A stretch of 48,324 nt of DNA, taken from Alphaproteobacteria bacterium (GTDB lineage: Bacteria; Pseudomonadota; Alphaproteobacteria; Caulobacterales; Parvularculaceae). The position numbers and the translations under genes were made by a program. Shown here piece by piece: positions 8,143 through 17,627 of this stretch. Under the pieces are notes generated by a model. That model did no database searches and had not been told where the DNA came from. It saw nothing but the letters and a program-made list of their open reading frames with translations. The stretch spans positions 1 to 48,324 of the forward strand of contig WGLS01000016.1 in assembly GCA_016125455.1 (NCBI GenBank), read 5' to 3'. How positions within the stretch are numbered: position 1 is the first letter of the stretch; the number at the start of each line of letters is the position of its first letter.

Positions 8143-8990
8143 CAGCGAGAGCGGATCAGTTCGACGGGGATGCGGGGGCGGTTTGCCATTCGCTGAAGGA
8201 CGCCTTCGAGCGCGACGGTTATGTAATTGTGCCAGATGTGCTGTCAGCGGATGTTCTCTCGCGGGTGCGCGCCGCGCTCGACCCCTATCTCCGCGCCGGA
8301 CCAAAGGGGCGCAATGAATTCGAAGGCCGCGAAACAAACCGCGTCTATGCGCTCCTCGCCAAGGACGACGTTTTCGCCGAGCTGGCGACGCACCCGCTCG
8401 CCCTCGCGTTCGTGGAACGGGACCTTGGGCCAAGCTGTCTGTTGTCGGCGTTTCTGGCGATCAACCTGCAGCCAGGCGAAACGGCCCAGCCATGGCACCA
8501 TGACGACGCCCACATCTCGCTGCCGCGACCAAGGCGTCGATGCGGGGTCAGCGTTTTCTGGGCGATCGATCCGATGACTGAGGAAAATGGCGCGACTGAA
8601 TTGCTGCCCGGCAGCCATTTGTGGGGCGAGGAAAACCCGAACGGCGCCTTGTCGGACGAGGACTTTTCGCCGCAGGCGCGGCGGGACGGCGACCCGGGCG
8701 CGCGACCGGACGCAGTGAAGGCCGTCATGCCCGCCGGCGCCATGATGGCCCTGAAGGGCGATCTGTGGCACCGCGGCGGCGCGAACCTGTCGGCGTCGTC
8801 CCGCCTTATCCTCACGCCGCAATACTGCGCCGGCTGGGCTCGGCCGCTCGAAAACATGCTTCTTGCGACGCCGCCCGCGCGCGCTGCTCAACTCAGCGAG
8901 CGCGCCCGCGAGCTTGTCGGCTATTCAATCCATCCGCCGTTCATGGGTTATGTGGATGGCGTCCACCCGCGCAAGACGTTGCCCCGCTAA
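8139..8990 (+). CDS. Phytanoyl-CoA dioxygenase (PhyH) family protein
   Basis: A non-haem Fe(II)/2-oxoglutarate oxygenase of 283 residues. The metal triad is visible: H121-x-D123 in PWHHDDAHISL and a distal His at 211 in DLWHRGGANLS, with R222 positioned to hold 2-oxoglutarate. N-terminal FERDGYVIVPDVL and central GATELLPGSHLWG are typical of PhyH. I chose the ATG at 8139, which has GGAAGGA upstream and overlaps the TetR stop, over the long upstream frame. The substrate is unknown; coupling to a dedicated repressor suggests a specific inducible lipid or terpenoid substrate. Its 3' end overlaps the convergent EamA gene by 4 bases. Confidence 0.92.
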   Translation: MTARADQFDGDAGAVCHSLKDAFERDGYVIVPDVLSADVLSRVRAALDPYLRAGPKGRNEFEGRETNRVYALLAKDDVFAELATHPLALAFVERDLGPSCLLSAFLAINLQPGETAQPWHHDDAHISLPRPRRRCGVSVFWAIDPMTEENGATELLPGSHLWGEENPNGALSDEDFSPQARRDGDPGARPDAVKAVMPAGAMMALKGDLWHRGGANLSASSRLILTPQYCAGWARPLENMLLATPPARAAQLSERARELVGYSIHPPFMGYVDGVHPRKTLPR

Positions 8991-10072
8991 TCGGCGGGGT
9001 CCGGCAGGGCGCCCGTGCGCCCTTTATGGACTGGCGACGCCTTGCGCTGGCTGACGAAGACGCCCGTGAGGATGATTGCAAGGGCGGCGAATGCGGACGG
9101 CGACAGGCGCTCGGCAAAGAGCAGCGCGCCGAGCGTGACCGACCACAGCGGCGTGACGTAATTCGCGAGCGCCATGAACGTCGCGCCTACCCGCCGGATA
9201 ATGATGATGATGAACAGGCTGCCGATGCCGGAGGGCCCCACGCCGAGGCCGATCACGGCGGCGATCGCAGACGGCGTCAGCGCGCCTTCAGGGATTGTCG
9301 TGAACAACAGCGCCGGCGTCGCGGCGATGGCCGCGGTCAGCACGACCCCGGCGGTATAGGTCCGTGGACGGACGGGCGGCGCCCGGCGCGCCAGAACCGC
9401 CGACGCCGCATAGCCAATGGTCGCGAGCAGCATGGCCCCCTGCGCCAGGAGCGAGGACGACGCCACGCCTTTCATGGCCTCCGGTCCCATGAGGATGAGC
9501 ACGCCGGCAAGGCCCATGGCGAATCCAAGCGCCTTGTTCCGCGTCAGGCGTTCGGCAGCGAAAACGTAGGCGAGGCCGAGCGTCCAGATCGGCATGAACG
9601 CCATGTAAACGCCGGCGAGGCCGCTTTCCACATGCTGCTGCGCCCAAGGAAACAGAAAGAACGGGATCGTATTGCCGACAATGCCGACGGCGGCCATCGA
9701 GGCCCAGGCGCGGTGGAGCCGAAGGCCGCGCGGCGTGCGGACGAGCGCTGCCGGAAAGCGTCGGCCCTTCGCTTTCATCATGACGTAGAGCAGTCCCGCG
9801 GCGACCCACAGCCGGCCGGCCATGATCGCGGCGGGCGGCAATGTCTCGACAGCGGTGCGGATCATCGCAAACGACGACCCGCCAATCATGACAACCAGTC
9901 CGAGGAGAAGCCAGTCGAAGCGATTCGGGTCGCGCAGGGCGCGCGGCGCGCGCCGGCCGAGTCGCGCAATGGCGCCCGTTGCGCCCGAAACTGCGCCTTG
10001 CCGCGCGACCTCGTCGCGGGGTGATTGCGCCTCGCCCGATATGCCCGCGTCGCGTCCCGTGTCGTTCAGCAT
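8987..10072 (-). CDS. EamA/DMT-superfamily transporter
   Basis: The 361-residue protein has about ten hydrophobic segments in two EamA repeats: WLLLGLVVMIGGSSFAMIRT through VLILMGPEA, and SLLAQGAMLLATIGYAASAV through LAIILTGVFV. The second-repeat signature FMALANYVTPLWSVTLGALL is clear. Such proteins export small metabolites across the inner membrane; the substrate cannot be told. The N-terminus has a ~45-residue polar extension before the first membrane helix. The ATG at 10072 is preceded by AAGGA. The gene converges on the PhyH gene with overlapping stop codons (TAA 8988-8990, TAG 8987-8989 on the other strand). Confidence 0.92.
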   Translation of the reverse strand: MLNDTGRDAGISGEAQSPRDEVARQGAVSGATGAIARLGRRAPRALRDPNRFDWLLLGLVVMIGGSSFAMIRTAVETLPPAAIMAGRLWVAAGLLYVMMKAKGRRFPAALVRTPRGLRLHRAWASMAAVGIVGNTIPFFLFPWAQQHVESGLAGVYMAFMPIWTLGLAYVFAAERLTRNKALGFAMGLAGVLILMGPEAMKGVASSSLLAQGAMLLATIGYAASAVLARRAPPVRPRTYTAGVVLTAAIAATPALLFTTIPEGALTPSAIAAVIGLGVGPSGIGSLFIIIIIRRVGATFMALANYVTPLWSVTLGALLFAERLSPSAFAALAIILTGVFVSQRKASPVHKGRTGALPDPAD

Positions 10073-10281
10073 GCGGCGTATCGGTCCTTAGCCCTATTCC
10101 TTGTCGCCGTTCGCGCCCTTGTCCTCTTGGCAGGACGTTCATAGGCGTTAACCAGGACGGCGAATACCCGCGACCTGCTCGCCGTCGCGTGGCCGCCTCG
10201 CGCTCGCCCCGGCGGGCGAACAGCTGCTTGGCCGATTCGTCCAGCGCTTGCGATTTCTCTCTTTTTTGACGGCCTTATTGA

Positions 10282-10360
10282 CCCGGTAACCCGGAGAGGC
10301 GCAGAAGCAAAGCGGGCCACGCTTCCCCAACGAAGCGCGACCCATCTGTGAGGATGGGAG
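10282..10360 (+). ncRNA. Structured 5' leader of serC (candidate serC-motif RNA)
   Basis: Three hairpins precede the serC start: CCGG/CCGG (10283-10286, 10291-10294), CGCTTC/GAAGCG (10320-10325, 10332-10337; loop CCCAAC) and CCCATC/GATGGG (10341-10346, 10353-10358). The last one includes part of the Shine-Dalgarno GGGAG (10356-10360), six bases before the ATG, so its folding would block ribosome entry. A 'serC motif' RNA upstream of serC is known from Alphaproteobacteria by comparative genomics; I assign this leader to it by position and structure, not by model search. The remainder of 10073-10281 shows only the minus-strand eamA upstream region. Confidence 0.5.
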
Positions 10361-10366
10361 ACATCA

Positions 10367-11524
10367 ATGACAAATATTCCTGGCGTGCGGCCGGCGCGTC
10401 CGCATTTTTCGTCCGGTCCCTGCGCAAAACGTCCCGGATGGGACGCCGCGCAACTTCCAACATCGGCTCTGGGACGCTCGCACCGCTCAAGCATCGGCAA
10501 GACGCGGCTGAAGGACGCGATTGACCGGACGAGGGCGGTCCTTGCCGTTCCCGACGACTACCTGATCGGCATTGTTCCGGCATCCGATACGGGCGCCGTG
10601 GAAATGGCCATGTGGTCGCTTCTCGGACCCCGCAAGGTCGACCTGCTTGCGTGGGAGAGCTTCGGCGCGGGCTGGGTGACGGACGCGGTCAAGCAGCTGA
10701 AGCTGGATGCCCGGACGATGACCGCCGGCTATGGCGACATCCCTGACCTTTCGGCAGTCGACCCAGCCCATGATGTCGTGTTCACGTGGAATGGCACGAC
10801 CTCGGGCGTTCGCGTGCCGGATGCCGACTGGATCGCGGCGGATCGTGAGGGGCTGACGATCTGCGACGCAACGTCGGCGGCGTTCGCGCAGAAGCTCGAC
10901 TGGGCCAAGCTCGATGTCGTGACGTTTTCCTTCCAGAAGGCGCTTGGGGGCGAGGCGGCCCATGGCGTGCTCATTCTGGGGCCGCGCGCGGTTGAAAGGC
11001 TCGAGAGCTATTCGCCGCCATGGCCGCTGCCGAAGATTTTCCGCCTCACCAAGGGCGGGAAGCTGATCGACGGTATATTCCGTGGCGAGACGATCAACAC
11101 GCCGTCCATGCTGGTCATCGAAGATTACATCGACGCCCTGAAGTGGGCGGCCGGCCTCGGCGGGCTCGATGCGCTCGTGGCCCGCGCCGACGAAAATCTT
11201 TCCGTCCTGGAGCGGTGGGTCGCCGTCACGCCGTGGGTCGACTTTCTCGCAGCGGATCCGGCAATCCGGTCGAACACGTCCGTGTGCCTGAAGATTGTCG
11301 ACGAGGGCGTTGCGGCTCTGGATGAAGACGCCCAGCGGAAGTTCGTGAAGGAAATGGAGGCTCTCCTCTCCCGGGAAGAAGCCGCCTTTGACATTGGCGG
11401 CTACCGAGATGCGCCGCCTGGCCTTCGCATCTGGTGCGGCGCGACGGTCGAGACATCGGATGTCCAGGCGTTGACGCCGTGGCTCGACTGGGCGTTCGCC
11501 GAGGCGAAGAAAACCCTCTCCTGA
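10367..11524 (+). CDS. serC: Phosphoserine aminotransferase
   Basis: SerC transaminates 3-phosphohydroxypyruvate with glutamate to phosphoserine, the second step of serine synthesis, and a similar step in pyridoxal-P synthesis. The 385-residue protein is the alphaproteobacterial form: [73 protein letters not shown], and the PLP lysine in [23 protein letters not shown] precedes the ATG inside a hairpin. It leads a serC-serA-SDR unit. Confidence 0.96.
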   Translation: MTNIPGVRPARPHFSSGPCAKRPGWDAAQLPTSALGRSHRSSIGKTRLKDAIDRTRAVLAVPDDYLIGIVPASDTGAVEMAMWSLLGPRKVDLLAWESFGAGWVTDAVKQLKLDARTMTAGYGDIPDLSAVDPAHDVVFTWNGTTSGVRVPDADWIAADREGLTICDATSAAFAQKLDWAKLDVVTFSFQKALGGEAAHGVLILGPRAVERLESYSPPWPLPKIFRLTKGGKLIDGIFRGETINTPSMLVIEDYIDALKWAAGLGGLDALVARADENLSVLERWVAVTPWVDFLAADPAIRSNTSVCLKIVDEGVAALDEDAQRKFVKEMEALLSREEAAFDIGGYRDAPPGLRIWCGATVETSDVQALTPWLDWAFAEAKKTLS

Positions 11525-11629
11525 CGCCGCCATGGCGCGGCGCCGGCCCGGCAGTAAAGCCGCCGCGCCGGCTGGCGATGCGACGCGCCGATCAATATCC
11601 AATTCAACATTCAATATACGGATTGACCC

Positions 11630-13210
11630 ATGCCAAAAGTTCTGATCTCGGACCAACTGAGCGATACAGCCGTCGCTATCTTCAGGGATCGCGGGGTTGA
11701 GGTGATCTTTGAGCCGGACCTCGGCAAGAAGCCGGACGCCCTGAAGGCGACGGTCAAGGACGTCGATGGCCTCGCCATCAGGTCCGCGACCAAGGTCACC
11801 GCCGACGTGCTTGACGCCGCGGGGCGGCTGAGGGTCGTCGGGCGCGCCGGGATCGGCGTCGACAATGTCGACATTCCCGCCGCCACCGCCAAGGGCGTCG
11901 TCGTCATGAACACGCCCTATGGCAACGCCATCACCACGGCGGAGCACGCGATCGCGCTCATGTTCGCTCTCGCCCGCCAAATTCCGCAGGCGAATGAATC
12001 GACCCATGCCGGCAAGTGGGAAAAGTCGAAATTCATGGGCGCGGAGCTGTTCGGCAAGACGCTCGGCGTGATCGGTTGCGGCAATATCGGCGCGAATGTC
12101 GCCGAGCGCGCCGTGGGCCTGAAAATGCGCGTCATCGCCTATGACCCCTACCTTTCGGAGGCGAGGGCCGAGGAGCTCGGCGTCGCCAAGGTGGACCTCG
12201 CGCAGCTTCTCGCGAAGTCCGACGTCATCACCCTTCACACGCCGCTGACCGACCAGACCCGGAACATCCTCTCCGCGGAGGCCCTCGCCCAGACGCGGCC
12301 GGGCGTCTTCGTCGTGAACTGCGCCCGCGGCGGGCTGGTCGATGAGGACGCGCTCGGCGACGCGCTGGACAGCGGCCACGTCGCCGGCGCGGCGCTCGAC
12401 GTATTCGCGGAGGAGCCGGCGAAGTCGCACCGGTTGTTCGGGCACGAACGCGTGGTCGCCACGCCGCATCTTGGCGCATCGACCCGCGAGGCCCAGGAAA
12501 ACGTCGCGATCCAGGTCGCGGAGCAGATGTCGGAATACCTTCTGCGCGGCGCCGTGACGAACGCGCTCAACATGCCGTCCATCACCGCGGAAGAAGCGCC
12601 GCGGCTAAAGCCCTTCATCGCGCTCGCCGAAGCGCTTGGCGCGTTCGCCGGTCAATTGACCGAAACGAGCGTCAAGGCGATCGAGGTCACCTATGCGGGC
12701 GGCGTCGCCAAGCTGAACCCGCGCCCGATGACCGCGTCGGCGATTGCAGGCGTTCTCAGGCCGATGCTAGGCGACGTCAATATTGTCAATGCGCCTGTGA
12801 TCGCCAAGGAGCGAGGCGTCGCCATCGCGGAAACCTTCCGGGATACGGCGGAGAACTATGAGAGCGTCATTCGCCTGCGGATCGTCACCGAGCGCATGGA
12901 TCGCGTCGTCGCTGGCGCGCTTTTCGGGAAGACGCCGCGCATAGTCGAGGTCAATGGAGTCGAAATGGAGGCGGCATTCGCGCCGCACATGCTGTTCGTC
13001 ACCAATGACGACAAGCCCGGCTTCATCGGCGCACTTGGCCGCACCTTGGGCGAAAAGGGCGTGAACATCGCCACTTTCAATCTTGGCCGGGCGACGCCGG
13101 GCGGCGACGCCATCGCGCTCCTGGCCGTCGACGACCCCGTCGCCGAGGACGTGCTGAAAGAAGTTCGCGCCCTGCCGCTCGTCAACCGGGCGAAGGCGCT
13201 GGCGTTCTGA
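11630..13210 (+). CDS. serA: D-3-phosphoglycerate dehydrogenase
   Basis: SerA oxidises 3-phosphoglycerate to phosphohydroxypyruvate with NAD, the committed step of serine synthesis. At 526 residues it is the long form: substrate domain, Rossmann domain ([20 protein letters not shown]), catalytic [13 protein letters not shown] and the [17 protein letters not shown] His motif. An intervening ASB domain (~residues 315-440) and a C-terminal ACT domain ([20 protein letters not shown]) follow; the ACT domain commonly confers serine feedback inhibition. It lies 105 bases after serC and 8 bases before the SDR gene. Confidence 0.97.
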   Translation: MPKVLISDQLSDTAVAIFRDRGVEVIFEPDLGKKPDALKATVKDVDGLAIRSATKVTADVLDAAGRLRVVGRAGIGVDNVDIPAATAKGVVVMNTPYGNAITTAEHAIALMFALARQIPQANESTHAGKWEKSKFMGAELFGKTLGVIGCGNIGANVAERAVGLKMRVIAYDPYLSEARAEELGVAKVDLAQLLAKSDVITLHTPLTDQTRNILSAEALAQTRPGVFVVNCARGGLVDEDALGDALDSGHVAGAALDVFAEEPAKSHRLFGHERVVATPHLGASTREAQENVAIQVAEQMSEYLLRGAVTNALNMPSITAEEAPRLKPFIALAEALGAFAGQLTETSVKAIEVTYAGGVAKLNPRPMTASAIAGVLRPMLGDVNIVNAPVIAKERGVAIAETFRDTAENYESVIRLRIVTERMDRVVAGALFGKTPRIVEVNGVEMEAAFAPHMLFVTNDDKPGFIGALGRTLGEKGVNIATFNLGRATPGGDAIALLAVDDPVAEDVLKEVRALPLVNRAKALAF

Positions 13211-13218
13211 GGCGGACG

Positions 13219-14016
13219 ATGACTGGACGAGGCGCAGGAAGGCTGGCGGGCAAGACCTGCCTTGTCACGGGCGCGGCGAGGGGCATCGGCCGCTCGACCG
13301 CCGAAGCGTTCGCCCGCGAAGGGGCGGCCGTTGTGCTGACGGATGTCAGGGTCGAAGAGGGCGAAGCGGCCGCCGCCGAGTTCGGCCAGCGTTTCCTGAA
13401 ACTTGACGTGGCGGAGGAGGCTGACTGGGCGCAGCTTGCGAGGGCGCTGCCGGCCGTTGACGTTGTCGTCAACAATGCCGGGATCACGGGATTCGAAGAC
13501 GGCCGGGGCCCCCACGATCCGGAGAATGCTTCGCTTGCCGATTGGCGGGCGGTTCACCGCGTGAATCTCGACGGCGTATTTCTTGGCTGCCGTTACGCCA
13601 TTGGCGCCATGAAGGCTGCGGGCGCCGGATCAATCATCAATATTTCCTCCCGGTCCGGACTGGTCGGAATTGCCGGCGCCGCCGCCTATGCGAGTTCGAA
13701 GGCGGCGGTTCGCAATCACACCAAAACAGTCGCGCTCTACTGCGCTGAACAGGGATGGTCGATCCGCTGCAATTCCGTGCACCCTGCGGCGGTGATGACG
13801 CCGATGTGGGCGCCGATGCTGGGCGACGGACCGGACCGCGCCGAACGCGAGGCGGCGTTCGTCCATGATACGCCCCTGCGGCGGTTCGGGCGACCCGAGG
13901 AAGTGGCCGCCATCTGCGTCATGCTAGCCTCCGATGAGGCCGCCTATATGACGGGATCGGAGCTTTCCATCGATGGCGGCATCCTCGCCGGCAGCTCTGC
14001 GACGCCGCGTCAGTAA
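13219..14016 (+). CDS. Short-chain dehydrogenase/reductase
   Basis: A classical SDR of 265 residues. It has the cofactor loop [20 protein letters not shown], the acidic VLTDVR after the second strand (which favours NAD), NNAGITG, the catalytic Ser in [20 protein letters not shown] as the YxxxK motif, HPAAVMTPM and a C-terminal [11 protein letters not shown]. It resembles cyclopentanol/3-oxoacyl-type SDRs, but the substrate cannot be assigned. It starts 8 bases after serA, so it is probably read from the same transcript; a link to serine metabolism is not implied. Confidence 0.9.
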   Translation: MTGRGAGRLAGKTCLVTGAARGIGRSTAEAFAREGAAVVLTDVRVEEGEAAAAEFGQRFLKLDVAEEADWAQLARALPAVDVVVNNAGITGFEDGRGPHDPENASLADWRAVHRVNLDGVFLGCRYAIGAMKAAGAGSIINISSRSGLVGIAGAAAYASSKAAVRNHTKTVALYCAEQGWSIRCNSVHPAAVMTPMWAPMLGDGPDRAEREAAFVHDTPLRRFGRPEEVAAICVMLASDEAAYMTGSELSIDGGILAGSSATPRQ

Positions 14017-14030
14017 TGCCTTGGCGCGAA

Positions 14031-14085
14031 GCCGCCCCCGGGCATCAGGCAACCAGGGGCGGCGTGCGGCTGCATTCAGCTTTTT
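14031..14085 (+). terminator. Putative terminator region after the serine operon
   Basis: GCCGCCCC (14031-14038) can pair with GGGGCGGC (14056-14063). A shorter hairpin GCTG/CAGC (14069-14072, 14077-14080) is followed by TTTTT (14081-14085). It lies between the convergent SDR and AhpD-like genes. The second stem is only 4 bp, so the call is moderate. Confidence 0.45.
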
Positions 14086-14086
14086 C

Positions 14087-14635
14087 CTAGGCGGCGAGGC
14101 TGTCTGCCGCCGGGAAGTCGACTTCGGTGCCGAGCGCCTCGTTCACATAGTTCGTGAGCGTATTGAGCGCCACATGGGCGACGATCTCGACGATCTCGGC
14201 GTCGGAATAGCCGGCGGCCTTGACCGCCTCGACGCTGGCGGCGGGAACAGCGCCTCTTGCGTTCACGACATCTACGGCGAAGCGCACGGCGGCATCGGCT
14301 CTGGCGTCGCTCGAACCGCCGCGGCGATTTTGCAGGATTTCAGCGCCGGTCAGCTTCGCGACGTTCTTGCCAAGATAAGTGTGGGCGGCGAGACAATAGT
14401 CGCAACCATTGATCTGCGCGACGGCGAGGGCGATCCGTTCCCGGGTCGCCGCGTCAAGGGCGCCTTTCGAGAGGGCGCCGGAGAGGCCGAGATACCCTTC
14501 GAGCGCCGCAGGGCTGTTCGAGACGATCCGGAACAGGTTCGGCGCCGAGCCTAGCGACTTCTTCACGTTTTCGAGAAGCGGGCGAGAAGCGGCGGGCGCG
14601 GCGTCAATGGTCGCGGGGGTGTTAATGCGTGACAT
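14087..14635 (-). CDS. Carboxymuconolactone decarboxylase/AhpD-like protein
   Basis: The protein has 182 residues with the AhpD-type active site INGCDYCLAAHTYLG: C78-x-x-C81 and H85, the redox CxxC that serves as a peroxidase-type thiol pair. A helical second half (YSDAEIVEIVAHVALNTLTN) completes the fold. Family members act as alkylhydroperoxidases or as thiol-redox partners. The ATG at 14635 has a strong AAGGAGG; the longer frame back to 14779 is not needed. It diverges from a LysR regulator and is the likely target of that regulator. Confidence 0.9.
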   Translation of the reverse strand: MSRINTPATIDAAPAASRPLLENVKKSLGSAPNLFRIVSNSPAALEGYLGLSGALSKGALDAATRERIALAVAQINGCDYCLAAHTYLGKNVAKLTGAEILQNRRGGSSDARADAAVRFAVDVVNARGAVPAASVEAVKAAGYSDAEIVEIVAHVALNTLTNYVNEALGTEVDFPAADSLAA

Positions 14636-14717
14636 GCAGTCCTCCTTGGGGTTCGTGTCTTTCCTTGGCGTCGGCAATTTCGGCGTGAACCGTTTCGTCC
14701 GACGCTCCGGATATTGG

Positions 14718-14770
14718 GCATTCCGGTTTCCGGCGGAATGCGCTTTGATTGGAAGACTGAATTCCGGAAT
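14718..14770. promoter_or_regulatory. Repeated ATTCCGG palindromes between the AhpD-like and LysR genes
   Basis: Two dyads share the core ATTCCG: GCATTCCG...CGGAATGC (14718-14725 and 14734-14741, spacer 8) and a perfect ATTCCGGAAT (14761-14770). A further TCCGG follows at 14770-14774. Dyads 20 bases apart in a divergent LysR intergenic region are the usual layout of recognition and activation sites, so these are candidate LysR operators. Confidence 0.6.
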
Positions 14771-14790
14771 CCGGAACAATGGAGCCCGCC

Positions 14791-15681
14791 ATGGATCGTC
14801 TGCGCGCCCTGGAAACGTTCATCGCGGTTGCGGATGGCGGCGGCTTCGCGGCGGCCGGGCGTTCGCTCGGAATGAGCCCGCCTTCGGTGACGCGCCTTGT
14901 CAGTGAATTCGAAGGGGAGATTGGCGCGACCCTGTTTCATCGCACGACGCGGCAGGTGACGTTGACCGAAGCCGGAGAGACGATGCTCGTCGAGGCGAAA
15001 CGGATATTGTCCGCATACGACAGCGCGGTCGACGTGGCCCGCGGCGCATTTGCCGCGCCGAAGGGCCTGCTTCGCGTGACGGCGCCGAACCTGTTCGGCT
15101 GTTTCTATGTGACGCCGCTCTTGCGCGCATACCTCGATCGCTATCCGGACGCCAGCGTCGAGGCGGTCTACCTCGACCGGGTCGTCAATATCGTGGAGGA
15201 AGGCTTCGACCTGGCGGTGCGCATTGGCGATCTCCCGGATTCAACGCTGATGGCGACGCGCGTTGGCGCCGTGCGGCGCGTCGTTTGCGGCGCGCCCGGC
15301 TATTTCGGCCGACGCGGCGCGCCTTTGGCGCCGGAGGAGCTGTCGGAGCATGACGTCATCAACGCCCGCGCGGTCACGCCGACGCCGACATGGCGGTTCG
15401 CCGGCGGGCGGTCGGTTGAGGTTCGCCCGCGCCTGACGGTTTCATCCGTATCGGCAGCAATTGACGGCGCGAAGGAGGGGTGGGGCCTGACCCGCGTGCT
15501 TTCCTATCAGATAGCGTCGGAACTCGATGCCGGCGCGCTCAAGACCGTGCTGTCCGAATTCGAACCGGAACCGCTTCCGGTGCATGTCCTCCATGCCGGC
15601 GGCGTGCGTCCGCCCGCGAAGGTTTGCGCGTTTCTTGCGCTCGCGCGCGAGACGTTGCGCGCCAACCCGCACCTGAACTGA
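14791..15681 (+). CDS. LysR family transcriptional regulator
   Basis: The product is 296 residues. The N-terminal winged helix-turn-helix is residues ~1-60: MDRLRALETFIAVADGGGFA, AAGRSLGMSPPSVTRLVSEF, LFHRTTRQVTLTEAG. A LysR substrate-binding domain follows (GLLRVTAPNLFGCFYVTPLL, FDLAVRIGDLPDSTLMATRV). I prefer the ATG at 14791 because GGAG lies six bases before it; an ATG at 14779 adds four residues. It is divergent from the AhpD-like gene, which suggests control of peroxide or quinone-type stress; the effector is unknown. Confidence 0.93.
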   Translation: MDRLRALETFIAVADGGGFAAAGRSLGMSPPSVTRLVSEFEGEIGATLFHRTTRQVTLTEAGETMLVEAKRILSAYDSAVDVARGAFAAPKGLLRVTAPNLFGCFYVTPLLRAYLDRYPDASVEAVYLDRVVNIVEEGFDLAVRIGDLPDSTLMATRVGAVRRVVCGAPGYFGRRGAPLAPEELSEHDVINARAVTPTPTWRFAGGRSVEVRPRLTVSSVSAAIDGAKEGWGLTRVLSYQIASELDAGALKTVLSEFEPEPLPVHVLHAGGVRPPAKVCAFLALARETLRANPHLN

Positions 15682-15683
15682 AT

Positions 15684-17507
15684 TCAACCCTCGATCGCTT
15701 CCCGCTTCATTTCGAGCGACAGCCATTCTTCTTCGGCATCGGCGAGCGAGCGTTCGGCGTCGGCGAGTTCCGCCGCCTTGCGGTTGAAGGCGGCGGCGTC
15801 TTTCGCAAACAGGCCGGGCGCGCCGAGGTCCGCTTTCAGGCCGGCGATTCTCGCTTCAAGGTCGGCTATCCGGCCCGGCAACTGTTCGAGGGCGTACTTT
15901 TCCTTGTAGCTCAGCTTTGCCCGGGAGCCGCCTGTGCGATCGGCTGTCGGCGCAGGCTTTCCAGGGGCCCCGACGTCCGCCGCCTTGCGGGCTGCGGCGC
16001 CAACAGGCGGCCGCCCGCGCTGGGCGACCATGTCCGAGTACCCGCCCACATACTCCGTCCACGACCCTTCTTCGCCGTCAGGCGTCGGCGCAATGACGGC
16101 GGTCGCCACGCGATCGATGAAGCTGCGGTCGTGGCTGACGAGGAGAAGCGTTCCGGCGTAGTCGGCCAGGGTTTCCTCAAGCAGGTCGAGGGTTTCAAGA
16201 TCGAGATCGTTCGTCGGCTCGTCAAGCACGAGAAGGTTGGATGGCTTGGCGAGGATCGCGGCCAGCGCAAGCCGCCCGCGTTCGCCGCCGGACAGGGCCG
16301 AGACGGGCGACCTGAATTGCGCCGGCGCAAACAGGAAGTCCTTGAGATACGATGCGACGTGCTTTTTCTCCTCGCCGAAGGTGACCCAGTCGCCGCGGCC
16401 GTCTGTAATGGCGTCGGCGACCCGCATCGACGGATCGAGGTCCGCGCGGTTCTGGTCGAGGGCGACCAAGTCGACCGACTCGCCAATGACCGTTTCGCCC
16501 TCGTCCGGCTGGAGCGCGCCCGTCAGCATCTTCAATAGCGTTGTCTTGCCGGCGCCATTCGGTCCGACCAGCGCGACTCGATCGCCACGAACGATTTCGA
16601 CTGAAAAATCGCGCACGACGGTCCGGTCGCCAAACGACTTCGATATGTTTCGGGCACGGATGACGCGTGCGCTCGATGCGGCGTTCTCCGCGACGGAAAA
16701 GTTCACCTGGCCGACCGCCTTGCGCGCTGCCCGCCGTGACTGGCGCAGCTCGGCCAGCTCCGCCATCCGGCGAACGTTCCTCTTGCGCCGCGCGGTGACG
16801 CCGTATCGCACCCAGTCTTCCTCGGCGGCGATCTTTCGGTCGAGCTTGTGGGCGTCGCGCGCTTCCTGTTCGAGATAGTCGTCGCGCCAGGCTTCGAAAT
16901 CACGAAATCCCTTGTCGATCTGAAGCGTCCGTCCACGGTCTATCCAGAGGGTTTCATCGGTCGTGGCCTCAAGCAGCCGCCGGTCGTGGCTGATCATCAC
17001 GATTGCGCCGCGAAAGGCGCGGATATGCCGTTCCAGCCAGTCGATCGCCCCGAGATCGAGGTGGTTGGTCGGCTCGTCGAGGAGAATGAGGTCGGGGGCC
17101 GCGGCGAAGGCGCGGGCGAGGGCGGCGCGCCGTCGCTCGCCGCCCGATGCGCTGTCGGGGCTTGCGTCGAGCCGCACGTCGAGGTCTGCGGCGATGCGTG
17201 CGACGAGCCCTTCATCGGCGGCTGCCGGGCGGCCGGCGTCCACGTAGTCGCGAAGGCTGGCGTAACCGCTGAGGTCCGGCTCCTGATCGAGATAGGCGAG
17301 CGCGCATTTCGGATCGACATAACGCTCGCCCTGGTCGGGCGCGATGATGCCGGCCGCTATCTTCAAAAGCGTCGATTTGCCCGAACCGTTGCGGCCGACG
17401 ACGGCGATGCGCGCGCGCGGACCGACGATCAACCCCGCGTTCGCCAGAAGCGGGTCGCCGCCGAAACCGAGTCGGATCGCATCAAGGGAGAGGATATGCG
17501 TCGGCAT
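15684..17507 (-). CDS. ABC-F family ATPase (Uup type)
   Basis: A soluble duplicated ATPase of 607 residues without membrane segments. The first cassette has VVGRNGSGKSTLLKIAAG, SASGGERRRAALARAFAAAP, and LILLDEPTNHLDLGAIDWLE. The linker is charged. The second cassette has LVGPNGAGKTTLLKMLTGAL, SALSGGERGRLALAAILAKP and LLVLDEPTNDLDLETLDLLE. A C-terminal coiled coil (EQLPGRIADLEARIAGLKAD and beyond) identifies the Uup branch, whose members act on ribosomes or branched DNA intermediates. Its 3' end abuts the LysR gene, 2 bases apart and convergent. Confidence 0.93.
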   Translation of the reverse strand: MPTHILSLDAIRLGFGGDPLLANAGLIVGPRARIAVVGRNGSGKSTLLKIAAGIIAPDQGERYVDPKCALAYLDQEPDLSGYASLRDYVDAGRPAAADEGLVARIAADLDVRLDASPDSASGGERRRAALARAFAAAPDLILLDEPTNHLDLGAIDWLERHIRAFRGAIVMISHDRRLLEATTDETLWIDRGRTLQIDKGFRDFEAWRDDYLEQEARDAHKLDRKIAAEEDWVRYGVTARRKRNVRRMAELAELRQSRRAARKAVGQVNFSVAENAASSARVIRARNISKSFGDRTVVRDFSVEIVRGDRVALVGPNGAGKTTLLKMLTGALQPDEGETVIGESVDLVALDQNRADLDPSMRVADAITDGRGDWVTFGEEKKHVASYLKDFLFAPAQFRSPVSALSGGERGRLALAAILAKPSNLLVLDEPTNDLDLETLDLLEETLADYAGTLLLVSHDRSFIDRVATAVIAPTPDGEEGSWTEYVGGYSDMVAQRGRPPVGAAARKAADVGAPGKPAPTADRTGGSRAKLSYKEKYALEQLPGRIADLEARIAGLKADLGAPGLFAKDAAAFNRKAAELADAERSLADAEEEWLSLEMKREAIEG

Positions 17508-17627
17508 TGAACGATTGGGTTAAGGGATTGTTGAAGCATCGGGCGGCACGCTGCTTTCGCATGGAGCCGGTTCGCCGGCAATTGCGCCCGACCGAAGGGC
17601 GGTGTCACATCGTCAGAGTTTGCGCCA

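Noticed and set aside
8621-10024. 467-residue plus-strand ORF
   Set aside because: Antisense to eamA and out of frame with phyH; rich in Arg/Gly/Ala, no motif.
10487-12469. 660-residue minus-strand ORF
   Set aside because: Antisense shadow of serC and serA; those genes have complete family motifs.
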